Source: Clostridiales bacterium CHKCI001 (GTDB lineage Bacteria; Bacillota; Clostridia; Lachnospirales; Lachnospiraceae). Taken from it: a stretch of 64,000 nucleotides of DNA. A model generated the notes under the pieces. It was not told the DNA's origin. It made no database searches and saw nothing but the letters and a program-made list of their open reading frames with translations. Position numbers and translations under genes: made by a program. The DNA is taken from positions 186,001 through 250,000 of the forward strand of contig FCNS01000036.1 of the NCBI GenBank assembly GCA_900045905.1, in the 5' to 3' direction. Each line of letters opens with the position of its first letter. The first letter of the stretch is position 1. Positions 8,233 to 17,285 of this stretch are shown here, piece after piece.

Positions 8233-9093
8233 TCACTGTATCAACATCAAAATCAAAATATTAATACCGCCAGCAACTAGTGTTACAACCCAACAACCAT
8301 AGAGAACGGTTTTCCACTTTAGTCTGGCACTGACATTATCCCATAAAATTTCCATAAAAAAGACAACTGCACAAATCACGATTGCGACAAGCCAACTCCA
8401 TGGGTTGCTATTGATAAAAAACAGACAGAAGATACCAAGTAATAAAATCATCTCGTAATATTCTGCAATATTCATAATTGCCAAAGTCGTTCCTGACATT
8501 TCCGTTGTAATACCTTTTACCATTTCCTGATGGGCATGATGACTTGTGGATAAATCAAACGGTGACTTTCTAAATTTAATCGCTGCGGTAAACATAAATC
8601 CGACGAAAAGTCCCGGCATCCAAAGCACTGCACTGACAGGCGCCTGAATAATTTTTTCTACATGGAAGGAACCAGTCGTCAAATAAAATCCAACTGCAAC
8701 TAACAAAGTAAGTGGCTCATAAGCCATCATCTGTATCATTTCTCTGCTTGCTCCCATATTGGCATAGGGAGAAGAATCACTTGAAGCTGCCATAATTAAA
8801 AACATATCTGCTGTACTTAGAATAAACAATGTCATCAATAAGTCAGCCCCTGCAAATAGTAAGGAACCTGCAATCATTAAAATCACTAAGTAGCTTAAAT
8901 TTAACAATAACTGTACATTATTTACTGCAATAAGCTCTTTGGAAAATAATTTCCCCAAATCATAGAATGGCTGTAAGATACTCGGTCCTTTGCGTCGCTG
9001 CATTCTGGCACTTACCATTCGATCTACACCATCCAATAACCCTCCCAAAATAGGCGCCAATATCAAATATGCAAGAACAAAACCAACTTTCAT
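8233..9093 (-). CDS. echB: Ech hydrogenase membrane subunit (NuoH-like)
   Basis: A 286-residue polytopic membrane protein related to NuoH/HycD, which anchors the hydrogenase arm and forms part of the ion path. About eight membrane helices are visible. Conserved NuoH-type features: RMQRRKGPS near residue 32, a loop with FRKSPFDLSTSHHAHQEMVKG near residues 175-195. Its start overlaps the echA stop codon (TGATG), so the two are coupled. Confidence 0.93.
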   Translation of the reverse strand: MKVGFVLAYLILAPILGGLLDGVDRMVSARMQRRKGPSILQPFYDLGKLFSKELIAVNNVQLLLNLSYLVILMIAGSLLFAGADLLMTLFILSTADMFLIMAASSDSSPYANMGASREMIQMMAYEPLTLLVAVGFYLTTGSFHVEKIIQAPVSAVLWMPGLFVGFMFTAAIKFRKSPFDLSTSHHAHQEMVKGITTEMSGTTLAIMNIAEYYEMILLLGIFCLFFINSNPWSWLVAIVICAVVFFMEILWDNVSARLKWKTVLYGCWVVTLVAGGINILILMLIQ

Positions 9094-10985
9094 CAGACAA
9101 CCCCTCCTAATACTAAACAGAATCCCAAAATCAAAAGTGCAGATGCAATAATGATCGACGGAATCCTCAAATGCCGTCTTCCGAATTCAAAACGTAAATA
9201 CCAATTACTTAAATACAAATGCTCCTTTTCTCCCAAACTATTTGTAAAATATCGATTGTCTCCTGCATTAATTCCATTCATATAAATTGGAACTAATTCT
9301 CTGTGGGATGCCCTGCTTATAAAGAACATAGCAGCTGGAACAATAAATATAGAAACTAACATAATTGCCATTGTAGCAAGTACACTCATAGAGAGTACAT
9401 CCTTGGAATTTCCAAACAGTTCCCGAACAATCGGATTCACAATCCATACCGCAACAAATGGTAAAAGTAAACACAAAAGCAGCATAACAACTACATGGAA
9501 AATCATGGACGTATATTCATCTTTACAAGTGACATCTTTCACCGTTTGTCTTGGAATATGATAGGACAACAATTTTGCCAACCATTTCGTCCAATAAAAC
9601 ATCGTGGTAGCACTTCCGTATGCGATAAAGAGAACTAAAATAAAGTTGCCTGAATCTACAAATGCTTTTAATGCCACCCATTTTGAAATCAACATTCCAA
9701 ACGGTGCTAAGTACATTCCTGCGATACCAATTCCCATAATATATGCCAGTTTTGGAACGGTAATAATCAGTCCATGCATATCTTCAATATCACGGGATCC
9801 CAACGTATTTTCTGTTGCTCCAACGGATTGGAACAACATAGATTTACTTACCGAATGGAACATCATAAGAAATATCGCTGCCCATACCGTTTCTTCCACG
9901 CCAATCCCAGCACATCCCACAATTAATCCCAAATTGGAAATAGTGGAAAATGCAAGTACCTTTTTTGCATCATTTTGTGCAATCGCCATCATACTCGCTG
10001 CAATAAAAGTTAATCCTCCAATACTGGATACTACAATTCCTGTTAAGTTTCCATGTAACGCAGGAGAAAGACGAATTAAAAGATAGACGCCCGCTTTTAC
10101 CATTGTAGCACTATGGAGCAATGCACTGGATGGAGTGGGCGCCACCATGGCTCCAATCAGCCATGTGGAAAATGGAAGCTGTGCTGATTTTGTAAGACCT
10201 GCTAAGCACAAACAGAATAATGGAAACGCTCCTCCTATTTGAATCACATCCCAAAGCTGGACTGTTCCATTTTGCTTTGCCATCCAAGCAATTGCAACTG
10301 CAAATCCCAATCCGCCTAATAAGTTCATCCACAATGCTCGAAAGCTATTATTGATTGCTTCTTCTGTACGTGTATATCCAATCATAAGAAATGAAATTAC
10401 ACTTGTAATTTCCCAGAAGAAATACATCCAGACTAGATTCTGTGAAACGACTAATCCAAACATTGCCGCAAGGAATAAAAATAACATAGAAAAAAAGAAT
10501 GGCTGCCTGTCCTTCACATCTTTATGATGGTTATGATACCCTTTCATATAGCCTACTGTGTAAATACAAATAAAACCTCCAATAAATGCAATGATAATAC
10601 ACATTAGCATCGTCAGCCAATCCACAGTCATATGCACAGATTCTGGCAGCTCTGTGGTAAATTCTGTATAAAGCATTAAAACTGTCTGAGATATGGAAAG
10701 TAAAATCGGCAATATTCTCCTATATTTTACACTCAAGTACACGATCAAACACATTAGGAAAATATCTCCTACAATCATTAGATGATCCCAAACTTCTGTC
10801 GACGTATAAAGCATCATTGTCTGTGCCCCATTTCTAATCCACCAGACTATGAATATCATCGTCGTTAACATTATGATTCCAGCACCTATATAGACTAGAA
10901 TTGCTCTGAACTTTTGCTGGCGTATCATGGGAAACATAAGCGCAAGTATCGCTGGAATACCAATTAAAAATGGTATCATTGTCAT
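9093..10985 (-). CDS. echA: Ech hydrogenase ion-pumping membrane subunit (NuoL/MrpD-like)
   Basis: The antiporter-like subunit thought to move H+ or Na+ while Ech oxidises ferredoxin. I place the start at 10985 because AGGAGGA (10994-11000) is ideally spaced; the longer frame back to 11060 runs through a hairpin. The 630 residues have about 14-16 membrane helices with the conserved antiporter core (MYFFWEITSVISFLMIGYTR; LPFSTWLIGAMVAPTPSSAL; HSATMVKAGVYLLIR, with the helix-break Pro and buried Lys/Glu). First gene of the operon; its leader carries a hairpin (11018-11062). Confidence 0.93.
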   Translation of the reverse strand: MTMIPFLIGIPAILALMFPMIRQQKFRAILVYIGAGIIMLTTMIFIVWWIRNGAQTMMLYTSTEVWDHLMIVGDIFLMCLIVYLSVKYRRILPILLSISQTVLMLYTEFTTELPESVHMTVDWLTMLMCIIIAFIGGFICIYTVGYMKGYHNHHKDVKDRQPFFFSMLFLFLAAMFGLVVSQNLVWMYFFWEITSVISFLMIGYTRTEEAINNSFRALWMNLLGGLGFAVAIAWMAKQNGTVQLWDVIQIGGAFPLFCLCLAGLTKSAQLPFSTWLIGAMVAPTPSSALLHSATMVKAGVYLLIRLSPALHGNLTGIVVSSIGGLTFIAASMMAIAQNDAKKVLAFSTISNLGLIVGCAGIGVEETVWAAIFLMMFHSVSKSMLFQSVGATENTLGSRDIEDMHGLIITVPKLAYIMGIGIAGMYLAPFGMLISKWVALKAFVDSGNFILVLFIAYGSATTMFYWTKWLAKLLSYHIPRQTVKDVTCKDEYTSMIFHVVVMLLLCLLLPFVAVWIVNPIVRELFGNSKDVLSMSVLATMAIMLVSIFIVPAAMFFISRASHRELVPIYMNGINAGDNRYFTNSLGEKEHLYLSNWYLRFEFGRRHLRIPSIIIASALLILGFCLVLGGVV

Positions 10986-11017
10986 AACGTCCTTCCTCCT
11001 ATTTTTTCTTAAATCGT

Positions 11018-11121
11018 ATTTTATGATACCACGTAGTGCGGAGCAATCCGCAGGTATCATAGGGTTAAAATACTTTTTGACCCCAACATCATTTTATATA
11101 TGTTATAATACTGATTCACAA
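11018..11121. promoter_or_regulatory. Divergent ech / hyp control region with leader hairpin
   Basis: For ech (minus strand): TTGTGA (11116-11121), 17 bp, TATAAA (11093-11098). For hyp (plus strand): extended -10 TGTTATAAT (11101-11109), with a TTGACC at 11077-11082 at non-ideal distance. The promoters overlap, so both operons may be controlled together. The ech leader holds a two-part hairpin: GATACC...GGTATC outer stem with GCGGA...TCCGC inner stem on the minus strand (about 11019-11057). Promoter calls are by eye. Confidence 0.5.
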
Positions 11122-11239
11122 ATTTTACAAGAGTTTAAAAAAGATTTTTCTATTTTCTTTCCTGAAAAATGTGTTAGAATAAAAGTATCCCAATTTTTCC
11201 TACATAATTTTGGGTAATTTTACCAAGGAGGGAAAGGAC

Positions 11240-11623
11240 TTGCATGAATTAAGTATTACAAAACACCTATTAGACTACTGTATAAAAAAAGCTGAAGAAC
11301 AACATGCATACAGAATCCAAACCATTCGACTCTCCATAGGTCAGCTCAAGGGCATTGTTCCTGAATGCATACAAGTATATCTTGATATGCTATCCGAAGA
11401 TACCATTGCAGAAGGTGCAAAAATCGAAGCGGAGTTTCTTCCTGTAAGAATTCGATGCCGTGACTGTAATCAAGAAGGTGAGATTACACCTCATCATCTG
11501 GCATGTCCGTACTGTAACAGTCTTCGGCTGCAAATATTATCTGGAAAAGAATTTTATATTAAAAGTATGGAGGTAGATATTGATGGAAATAACGGTACTG
11601 CATCAGATCATGGACTGGAATGA
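11240..11623 (+). CDS. hypA: Hydrogenase nickel incorporation protein HypA
   Basis: Delivers Ni2+ to the hydrogenase large subunit with HypB. I start at the TTG of 11240, seven bases after AAGGAGGG, because HypA must begin Met-His-Glu: this gives MHELSITK, with His2 the nickel ligand. The zinc site is CRDC (Cys73, Cys76) and CPYC (Cys89, Cys92). 127 residues, slightly longer than the usual 113-120. First gene of the hyp operon; hypB starts inside its 3' end. Confidence 0.92.
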   Translation: MHELSITKHLLDYCIKKAEEQHAYRIQTIRLSIGQLKGIVPECIQVYLDMLSEDTIAEGAKIEAEFLPVRIRCRDCNQEGEITPHHLACPYCNSLRLQILSGKEFYIKSMEVDIDGNNGTASDHGLE

Positions 11624-12239
11624 AGATGTTAGTCAAGACGTAAAACAAACACTGGCTGCCAATAAAATTTATATGATTAACATAATGGGAAGCCCTGGCG
11701 CAGGAAAGACCAGTTTAATTACATCCTTAATTGAACATTTAAACAGTCAGTTCCGAATTGGAGTGATTGAGGCCGATATTGCTGGTCAGGTAGATGCAGA
11801 CCGCATCGCTTCACTTGGTATTCCAACCGTTCAATTGAATACAGATGGAGCCTGCCATATCGAAGCAATGAGCATTCAAAATATCTTACCACATTTGCCG
11901 CTAAAGGATCTGGATGTAATTTTCGTGGAAAACATCGGCAACTTAGTATGCCCAGCTGAGTTTCGCATTGGAGAATCACTTCGAATTACCATTTTAAGCA
12001 TACCAGAGGGAGACGATAAAGTAGAAAAATATCCTTTAATGTTTACAGAAACGGATTGCCTTGTATTAAATAAATTTGATATGCTTCCTTATTTTGATTT
12101 TGATGTGCAGAAAGTTCGGGCTAATTATGAAACAGTTAACACAAATGCTGCGTTATTTCAAGTCAGCAATCGAACAGGAAATGGTATCCAAAATCTTGCA
12201 GACTTTATAGCCGAGCATATTATGAGAGCAACATTATGA
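11583..12239 (+). CDS. hypB: Hydrogenase nickel incorporation GTPase HypB
   Basis: GTPase that powers nickel insertion. Seen: G1/P-loop GSPGAGKTSLI (about residues 36-46), VIEADIAGQVDADRI switch region, metal-site Cys-His in DGACHIEA, ENIGNLVCPAEF, and NKFD for guanine recognition. It lacks the His-rich nickel-store and the N-terminal CxxCGC site of some HypBs. ATG at 11583 sits 9 nt after GGAGG; a TTG three bases earlier is less likely. It overlaps hypA by 41 bp and hypF by 4 bp (ATGA). Confidence 0.94.
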   Translation: MEITVLHQIMDWNEDVSQDVKQTLAANKIYMINIMGSPGAGKTSLITSLIEHLNSQFRIGVIEADIAGQVDADRIASLGIPTVQLNTDGACHIEAMSIQNILPHLPLKDLDVIFVENIGNLVCPAEFRIGESLRITILSIPEGDDKVEKYPLMFTETDCLVLNKFDMLPYFDFDVQKVRANYETVNTNAALFQVSNRTGNGIQNLADFIAEHIMRATL

Positions 12240-14518
12240 GATGTATTCATATTTTGATACAGGGGATCGTCCAAGGAGTAGGATTTCGTCCTTTCTTACA
12301 CCGTTTAGCCCAAACCCATCAGATCCATGGATGGGTTCGTAATACTTCTGGCGGCTTAGAGGGGATATTAGAAGGAGAAAACGACGCATTAAAATGTTTT
12401 CTGTTGGAGTTGGAAACTTCGCCGCCCCCTCTTTCCTCTATAGAAAAAATCGATACTTTTCCTATAAAAAATTCTTTTGGCTATACCGAATTTACCATTC
12501 GAGAAAGTCATATTGACACTGGTTCCACATTGGTTTCTCCTGATATTGGCATCTGTCCTGAATGTGCATCAGAGCTTTTTACACCATCCAACCGCAGATA
12601 CCGTTATCCTTTTATTAACTGTACAAACTGTGGTCCACGTTATACGATCATAAAAGCTCTTCCATATGATCGGAAACGAACAGTCATGGAAGCATTTCCT
12701 ATGTGTGAAAATTGCCAAAAAGAATATCATAATATCCACGATCGTCGATACCATGCACAGCCCGATTGTTGCTCCATTTGTGGTCCTCAAGCGTTTTATT
12801 TTAGCAATGATTCTGTTTCAAAAACAGCAGATGATCCGTTTTCTGCCTCCCAAAAGCTTTTAAGTATGGGAGGAATCCTTGCAATAAAAGGGATTGGCGG
12901 ATTTCATCTTGCCTGCGATGCAAGGAATGTTGATGCAGTCACTCGATTACGCCAAAGAAAACACCGATCCAGTAAACCACTCGCCATTATGTGCCGTTCT
13001 TTGGAGGTAGTGCATCGCATCTGCAACATTACTCAGACGGAAGAACAGCTTCTGCTTAGCCCAGCTCGCCCCATTGTCCTTTTATCCAAGCGGGAAAAGA
13101 ATAAGCTATCACATCTTAGCTTTAGTTCTCGCCTTGGGGTTATGCTGCCTTATACACCATTGCATATGCTACTTATGGATCAAACATATGGAGGGCCAGA
13201 TACCCTTATCATGACGAGTGCAAATATTTCAGAATGTCCTGTTATCCTAGACAATATAGAGGCAGTTACTAAATTAGGGGAAATCGCCGATGGTTTTCTT
13301 CTTCACAATCGTGTAATTCAAAACCGATGTGATGATTCTCTTCTAATGGAATGGGAAGGGAGAGCATATTATTTTCGAAAAAGCCGTGGATATGCACCGT
13401 ACCCTCTCCTATTTAATCAGAACGTGGATGGTATCTTTGCCATGGGAGCAGAACAAAAAGCTTCTTTTGCTCTAGGACGAGATTTCCATGTCTTTTTCAG
13501 TCCTCACATCGGAGATATGAAAAACGCAGAAACATTCTCCCATTATAAAGAGACAGTTGAGACGTACCAAAAGCTCTTTTGTTTAAAACCTTCTTTATAT
13601 GTATGTGATCTTCATCCCGATTACCTCTCTACACAAGAAGCAATACACGCTGCTAAAGAACTTAATGTACCATTGATACAAGTACAACATCACTGGGCAC
13701 ATATGGCATCTTGCATGGCAGATAATTCTTTAAGTTCCTCTTGCTTTGGAATCATCTGGGACGGAACTGGTCTAGGCACAGACGGAACAATATGGGGAGG
13801 AGAATTTTTAATCGGAGATTATCAAACATTTTCCAGAATAGGCAGTATTCGCCCAATTCAGCTTCCAGGAGCAGATAAAGCAATCCAAGAAATCGGACGC
13901 ATTGCACTCTCTCTAATCCATGATGCAGGCGTAACCGATCCTAGCGTTGTACCACTGGATTCTGATAAATGCAGTCTCCTTATAAAACTGCTATCTCCAA
14001 CGCTCTCTCCAAAAGCAAGCAGTATTGGACGTCTATTTGACGGAGTCTGTGCATTAATTCTTCAAAAGTCCTATGCAGATTATGAAGGAGAAGGAGCTGC
14101 TCGAATCGAATCACTCTCCCCTGTGGAAACGCCTGATTCCTTAACTCAACCTCTACAAAAACTATCTTATCCATTGCATTTTTATATGGAAAATAAAATG
14201 CGAATCTTCGATACTAGACCAATGATTTTCGATATTTGTAGGGATTTAAAATGCAATATAAGTGCGAACCATATTGCTTTGCGTTTTATGGTAACTTTAT
14301 GCTGCATGGCTCTCAATCAATGTCTCTTTTTAAATCAGAAGAAACTACCTGTCGTACTATCTGGTGGAGTATTTCAAAATCGCTTTCTGCTTTCAGGAAT
14401 TACCAAGCTTTTAAGAGACAATGGATTTACCGTTTATACCCACAAACAAGTTTCCACAAATGATGAAGGTATCTGTTTTGGGCAACTTGCCATCGCCCAA
14501 AAAAAGAAGCCCCAGTAA
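12236..14518 (+). CDS. hypF: Carbamoyltransferase HypF
   Basis: Makes the thiocarbamate on HypE from carbamoyl phosphate and ATP, the source of the active-site cyanide. The 760 residues contain in order: acylphosphatase domain (1-90, GIVQGVGFRPF), two zinc fingers (CPECA/CTNCG and CENCQ/CSICG, about 107-183), YrdC-like domain (about 195-375, with KHRSSKPLAIM) and a Kae1/TobZ-like carbamoyltransferase domain (HHWAHMAS iron-site His near 480, then DGTGLGTDGTIWGGE; SGGVFQN near 710). Complete. A 230-bp structured insert separates it from hypC. Confidence 0.95.
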   Translation: MRCIHILIQGIVQGVGFRPFLHRLAQTHQIHGWVRNTSGGLEGILEGENDALKCFLLELETSPPPLSSIEKIDTFPIKNSFGYTEFTIRESHIDTGSTLVSPDIGICPECASELFTPSNRRYRYPFINCTNCGPRYTIIKALPYDRKRTVMEAFPMCENCQKEYHNIHDRRYHAQPDCCSICGPQAFYFSNDSVSKTADDPFSASQKLLSMGGILAIKGIGGFHLACDARNVDAVTRLRQRKHRSSKPLAIMCRSLEVVHRICNITQTEEQLLLSPARPIVLLSKREKNKLSHLSFSSRLGVMLPYTPLHMLLMDQTYGGPDTLIMTSANISECPVILDNIEAVTKLGEIADGFLLHNRVIQNRCDDSLLMEWEGRAYYFRKSRGYAPYPLLFNQNVDGIFAMGAEQKASFALGRDFHVFFSPHIGDMKNAETFSHYKETVETYQKLFCLKPSLYVCDLHPDYLSTQEAIHAAKELNVPLIQVQHHWAHMASCMADNSLSSSCFGIIWDGTGLGTDGTIWGGEFLIGDYQTFSRIGSIRPIQLPGADKAIQEIGRIALSLIHDAGVTDPSVVPLDSDKCSLLIKLLSPTLSPKASSIGRLFDGVCALILQKSYADYEGEGAARIESLSPVETPDSLTQPLQKLSYPLHFYMENKMRIFDTRPMIFDICRDLKCNISANHIALRFMVTLCCMALNQCLFLNQKKLPVVLSGGVFQNRFLLSGITKLLRDNGFTVYTHKQVSTNDEGICFGQLAIAQKKKPQ

Positions 14519-14532
14519 AATCTTCTTTATTT

Positions 14533-14713
14533 CAAGACTCGCTCCCACGAGTCTTGGCGCGGCATTCGGGTCAACTTTAGTTGACATAATACACCTCCGA
14601 ATCCCTGCGCATCCCCACAGAGCGTATATCAGATGGGGGATTGACACCCACCACGAATACTAGGGTTGTTGCTCCTTTCCCACACAGGCAAAAGTCATCT
14701 CCCATCTGATATA
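14533..14713. repeat. Structured multi-hairpin insert between hypF and hypC
   Basis: Three nested or tandem structures fill this gap. (1) CAAGACTCG (14533-14541) pairs perfectly with CGAGTCTTG (14548-14556). (2) GCGC (14557-14560) and ATTCGG (14564-14569) pair with CCGAAT (14597-14602) and GCGC (14607-14610), enclosing the palindrome GTCAACT-TT-AGTTGAC (14570-14585). (3) A ~20-bp near-perfect inverted repeat joins 14625-14645 (TATATCAGATGGG...) to 14694-14713. Such compact structure in the middle of a tight operon suggests a small non-autonomous mobile element (IS200/IS605-end or OMEGA/HEARO-like) or a structured RNA. On the minus strand GGAGG (14594-14598) and ATG (14587) lie inside structure 2. 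Confidence 0.6.
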
Positions 14714-14748
14714 AGATATCTGAAAAAAAGAAAGGAATGGATACAATT

Positions 14749-14967
14749 ATGTGTTTAGCAATACCAATGAAAATTCAATCAATTAGCGGACCTTCTGCAA
14801 CTTGCGAAGCAGGAGGATTAACCCAAACGATCCGAATAGATTTTATCAAAGATGCCTCCCCTGGCGATTATGTGATGGTTCATGCAGGATTTGCAATTCA
14901 GAAAATGTCAGAAAAAGAAGCCATTGATAATTTCAAACTTTTGGAGGAGATCCAAAATGCTCTATGA
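14749..14967 (+). CDS. hypC: Hydrogenase assembly chaperone HypC
   Basis: Small chaperone that carries the Fe(CN)2CO group with HypD and passes it to EchE. I start at 14749, not at the upstream in-frame ATG (14737), because HypC needs MCLAIP at its N-terminus: Cys2 is the functional ligand after Met removal. AAAGGA lies somewhat far upstream. 72 residues with the family beta-barrel pattern (PGDYVMVHAGFAIQ). Its last 11 bp overlap hypD. Confidence 0.93.
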   Translation: MCLAIPMKIQSISGPSATCEAGGLTQTIRIDFIKDASPGDYVMVHAGFAIQKMSEKEAIDNFKLLEEIQNAL

Positions 14968-16051
14968 TGATTTTTTTAAACATCCAAAAGATGTCTCCGT
15001 CATCCTTAAAAGAATGGAAGAACTCACCCATATCACAGGACCAATCCGATTAATGGAAATTTGCGGCACGCATACTATGGCAATTGCAAGAAGTGGGATC
15101 AAAACTATTTTACCTCAATCGATCCAGCTTATTTCAGGACCTGGATGTCCTGTTTGCGTTACTCCGACCAATATTATTGATATGGTACTGGATTTATCGA
15201 AACGTCCTAATTTACTTATTACAAGTTATGGAGATCTTTTGCGAGTTCCTGGTTCCATACAGGCAGATAATCTTTTGCACCGTAAAGCTTCTGGCAGTAA
15301 GGTAGAAGCAGTATACTCTCCAATGGATGCAATTCAAATCGCAGTATCCCATCCTGAACTAGAGGTCGTATTCTTAGGTGTTGGATTTGAAACAACCGCT
15401 CCAGGCACGGCTGCCTGTATTTTAGAAGCTGCTGCCCAAAATCTTACTAATTTTTCTGTGTTATGTTTGTTAAAAAGAACGGAACCAGCCCTTCGTTCTC
15501 TGATCGAATCGCCTGATTTTGCCGTAGATGGATTTCTCTGCCCTGGCCATGTCGCAGCAGTGATTGGCTCGGATGCGTTTTCCTTTTTATCGGACGATTA
15601 TCATCTCCCTGGCGTAGTCAGTGGATTTGAACCTGGAGATTTGCTTTATTCAATTTTGGAGTTAACTAGTATGATTGCTCAGCACCAACCTGCATTAAAA
15701 AACGAATATTCTCGTCTTGTACATTCCGATGGCAATCCGATTGCTGTACAGCTTATCAATGATGTCTTTTATCCTATAGCCAACGACTGGCGAGGGCTTG
15801 GACATATTGAAAACAGTGGATATGCTATAAAAGAGAAGTATGCCCTATGGGATACATGGAAAAAATTTTCTCTCCATCCTGCATTAAACAAGCCAAATTC
15901 AAATTGCCGCTGTGCTCAAGTAATTCGGGGAACTTTTTCTCCTACAAGCTGTCCCCTCTTTCGCAAAATCTGTTCTCCAGAAAATCCAGTTGGACCATGT
16001 ATGGTATCAGGAGAAGGAGCGTGTGCCGCTGCATATCAATACGAAATATAA
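14957..16051 (+). CDS. hypD: Hydrogenase Fe-CN-CO assembly protein HypD
   Basis: Scaffold on which the Fe(CN)2CO moiety is built. Start taken at 14957, seven bases after GGAGGAG, giving MLYDDFFKHP and 364 residues; a longer frame would cover most of hypC. Conserved motifs: EICGTHT (near 36-42) with the CO/CN-site Cys, GPGCPVC (near 65-71), and C-terminal Fe-S Cys residues (NCRCAQVIRG, CPLF, NPVGPCMVSGEGACAA). Complete. Confidence 0.95.
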   Translation: MLYDDFFKHPKDVSVILKRMEELTHITGPIRLMEICGTHTMAIARSGIKTILPQSIQLISGPGCPVCVTPTNIIDMVLDLSKRPNLLITSYGDLLRVPGSIQADNLLHRKASGSKVEAVYSPMDAIQIAVSHPELEVVFLGVGFETTAPGTAACILEAAAQNLTNFSVLCLLKRTEPALRSLIESPDFAVDGFLCPGHVAAVIGSDAFSFLSDDYHLPGVVSGFEPGDLLYSILELTSMIAQHQPALKNEYSRLVHSDGNPIAVQLINDVFYPIANDWRGLGHIENSGYAIKEKYALWDTWKKFSLHPALNKPNSNCRCAQVIRGTFSPTSCPLFRKICSPENPVGPCMVSGEGACAAAYQYEI

Positions 16052-16074
16052 TATAAAAATTTGGAGGAATTATT

Positions 16075-17085
16075 ATGGAAGATAGAATTACATTGGATTA
16101 TGGAAGCGGCGGTCTAAAGACCTCCCAGCTAATCGACTCTATTTTAATGCCCGCATTTCAAAATCCCATCCTCTCTCAACTTGGAGATGGAGCAGTTTTG
16201 GATGGAAATAACAAACTTGTCTTTTCCACAGACAGTTTTGTCGTATCTCCATGGCGTTTTCCTGGAGGAGATATTGGAAAGCTCTGCGTATGTGGTACAG
16301 TAAATGACTTATGTATGGCAGGCGGAACCCCAAAATATCTAAGTCTTTCTTTTATTTTGGAAGAAGGATTTCTCTTTTCTGATTTCAAGCAAATTGTAAC
16401 TTCCATTGGAAAAGAGGCCAAAAAAGCTGGTGTTATGATTGTCACTGGAGATACAAAAGTAGTGGAATCAGGCAAAGGAGACGGAATTTATATCAATACT
16501 TCTGGTATCGGTTTTCAATGCCTTAATCTTCCTGGAAAATTAGGAATCCGCCCTAATGATTCCATTCTTATCAGCGGCAGTGTAGGTTGTCATGGAGCAG
16601 CTATTATGATGGCACGTGCTGGTTTACTTCAGGAGGGAAGTTCCCTTATATCAGACTGCCAGTCGCTTCATCTTTTTTTAGATACAATACAAAATGCTGC
16701 TGCTCCTGGCTCCATTCGTATTTTACGAGATCCAACGAGAGGTGGGATTGCCACTACACTCAACGAATTTATAGAGGGAACACCACTTTCGATTGAATTA
16801 TCATCTGCCGATATTCCAATTGACCCTAGCGTACAAGCTGCTTGTGATATCCTTGGTTTAGATCCCCTTTATTGTGCCTGTGAGGGAAGAATGCTTGTGA
16901 TCTGTGATCCAGAAAGTACCGATTCCATTTTATCCGCTATGAAAATGATACCTGGAGGAGAGAACTCCACTCAGATTGGAACTGTCACAAATAATCTTCC
17001 AGGTAAGGTACTGCTTCGTACAGCCATCGGTGGAAAACGAATTCTTTCTAAGTTAAGTGGAATGCAGCTTCCACGCATCTGCTAG
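16075..17085 (+). CDS. hypE: Hydrogenase maturation protein HypE
   Basis: Dehydrates the thiocarbamate made by HypF to thiocyanate, the cyanide donor. PurM/AIRS-like fold: N-terminal DYGSGG and ATP site GDGAVLD, TGDTKVVE near residue 125, DPTRGG near 220. The chain ends in PRIC, the flexible tail whose terminal Cys is the catalytic carrier. 336 residues; GGAGGAATTATT leads to the ATG. No hycI/hyaD-type endopeptidase follows; the operon ends here at a repeat-type terminator. Confidence 0.96.
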   Translation: MEDRITLDYGSGGLKTSQLIDSILMPAFQNPILSQLGDGAVLDGNNKLVFSTDSFVVSPWRFPGGDIGKLCVCGTVNDLCMAGGTPKYLSLSFILEEGFLFSDFKQIVTSIGKEAKKAGVMIVTGDTKVVESGKGDGIYINTSGIGFQCLNLPGKLGIRPNDSILISGSVGCHGAAIMMARAGLLQEGSSLISDCQSLHLFLDTIQNAAAPGSIRILRDPTRGGIATTLNEFIEGTPLSIELSSADIPIDPSVQAACDILGLDPLYCACEGRMLVICDPESTDSILSAMKMIPGGENSTQIGTVTNNLPGKVLLRTAIGGKRILSKLSGMQLPRIC

Positions 17086-17127
17086 CAAAAGAAACCTCCA
17101 TTGGATGTCTTTTGCATATCGCGATAA
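17085..17127 (+). repeat. Extragenic repeat, copy 1 (terminator of hyp operon)
   Basis: Hairpin GCAAAAGA (17085-17092) / TCTTTTGC (17108-17115) starting at the last base of hypE, followed by the palindrome-like ATATCGCGATAA. It is one of five related ~43-bp units in the window, all between genes, sharing TTCCACTGGAGC-like centre, TTTTGCATA, and a TATCRYGATA-like tail. Confidence 0.6.
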
Positions 17128-17215
17128 TAAATAAGAAATTCTTAAATTTTTCTATTCAAAATTTTTACCGTTTTCTTACGATACTGTTAATTTTCTATAT
17201 CCTTTTCCAAAAACA

Positions 17216-17244
17216 TTGACATCGTTTTGCCGGCCTCCTATAAT
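17216..17244 (+). promoter_or_regulatory. Consensus sigma-A promoter of the C39-like gene
   Basis: TTGACA (17216-17221), 17-bp spacer, TATAAT (17239-17244): a full consensus promoter 42 bp before the ATG at 17286. Such strength suggests high constitutive expression or tight control by an unseen operator. Confidence 0.8.
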
Positions 17245-17285
17245 GAGTTAGCAGAAAACCAAAAAGAAAAGAAGTGATTTCAATT

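Noticed and set aside
10986-11060. Longer N-terminus for EchA
   Set aside because: Ideal AGGAGGA serves the ATG at 10985; the longer part runs through the leader hairpin.
14411-14587. Minus-strand frame with GGAGG and ATG inside the hypF-hypC insert (starts MSTKVDPNAAPRLVGASLEI)
   Set aside because: After about 22 codons it runs antisense through the hypF end, and its start lies in a strong stem. Noted as part of the insert, not as a gene.
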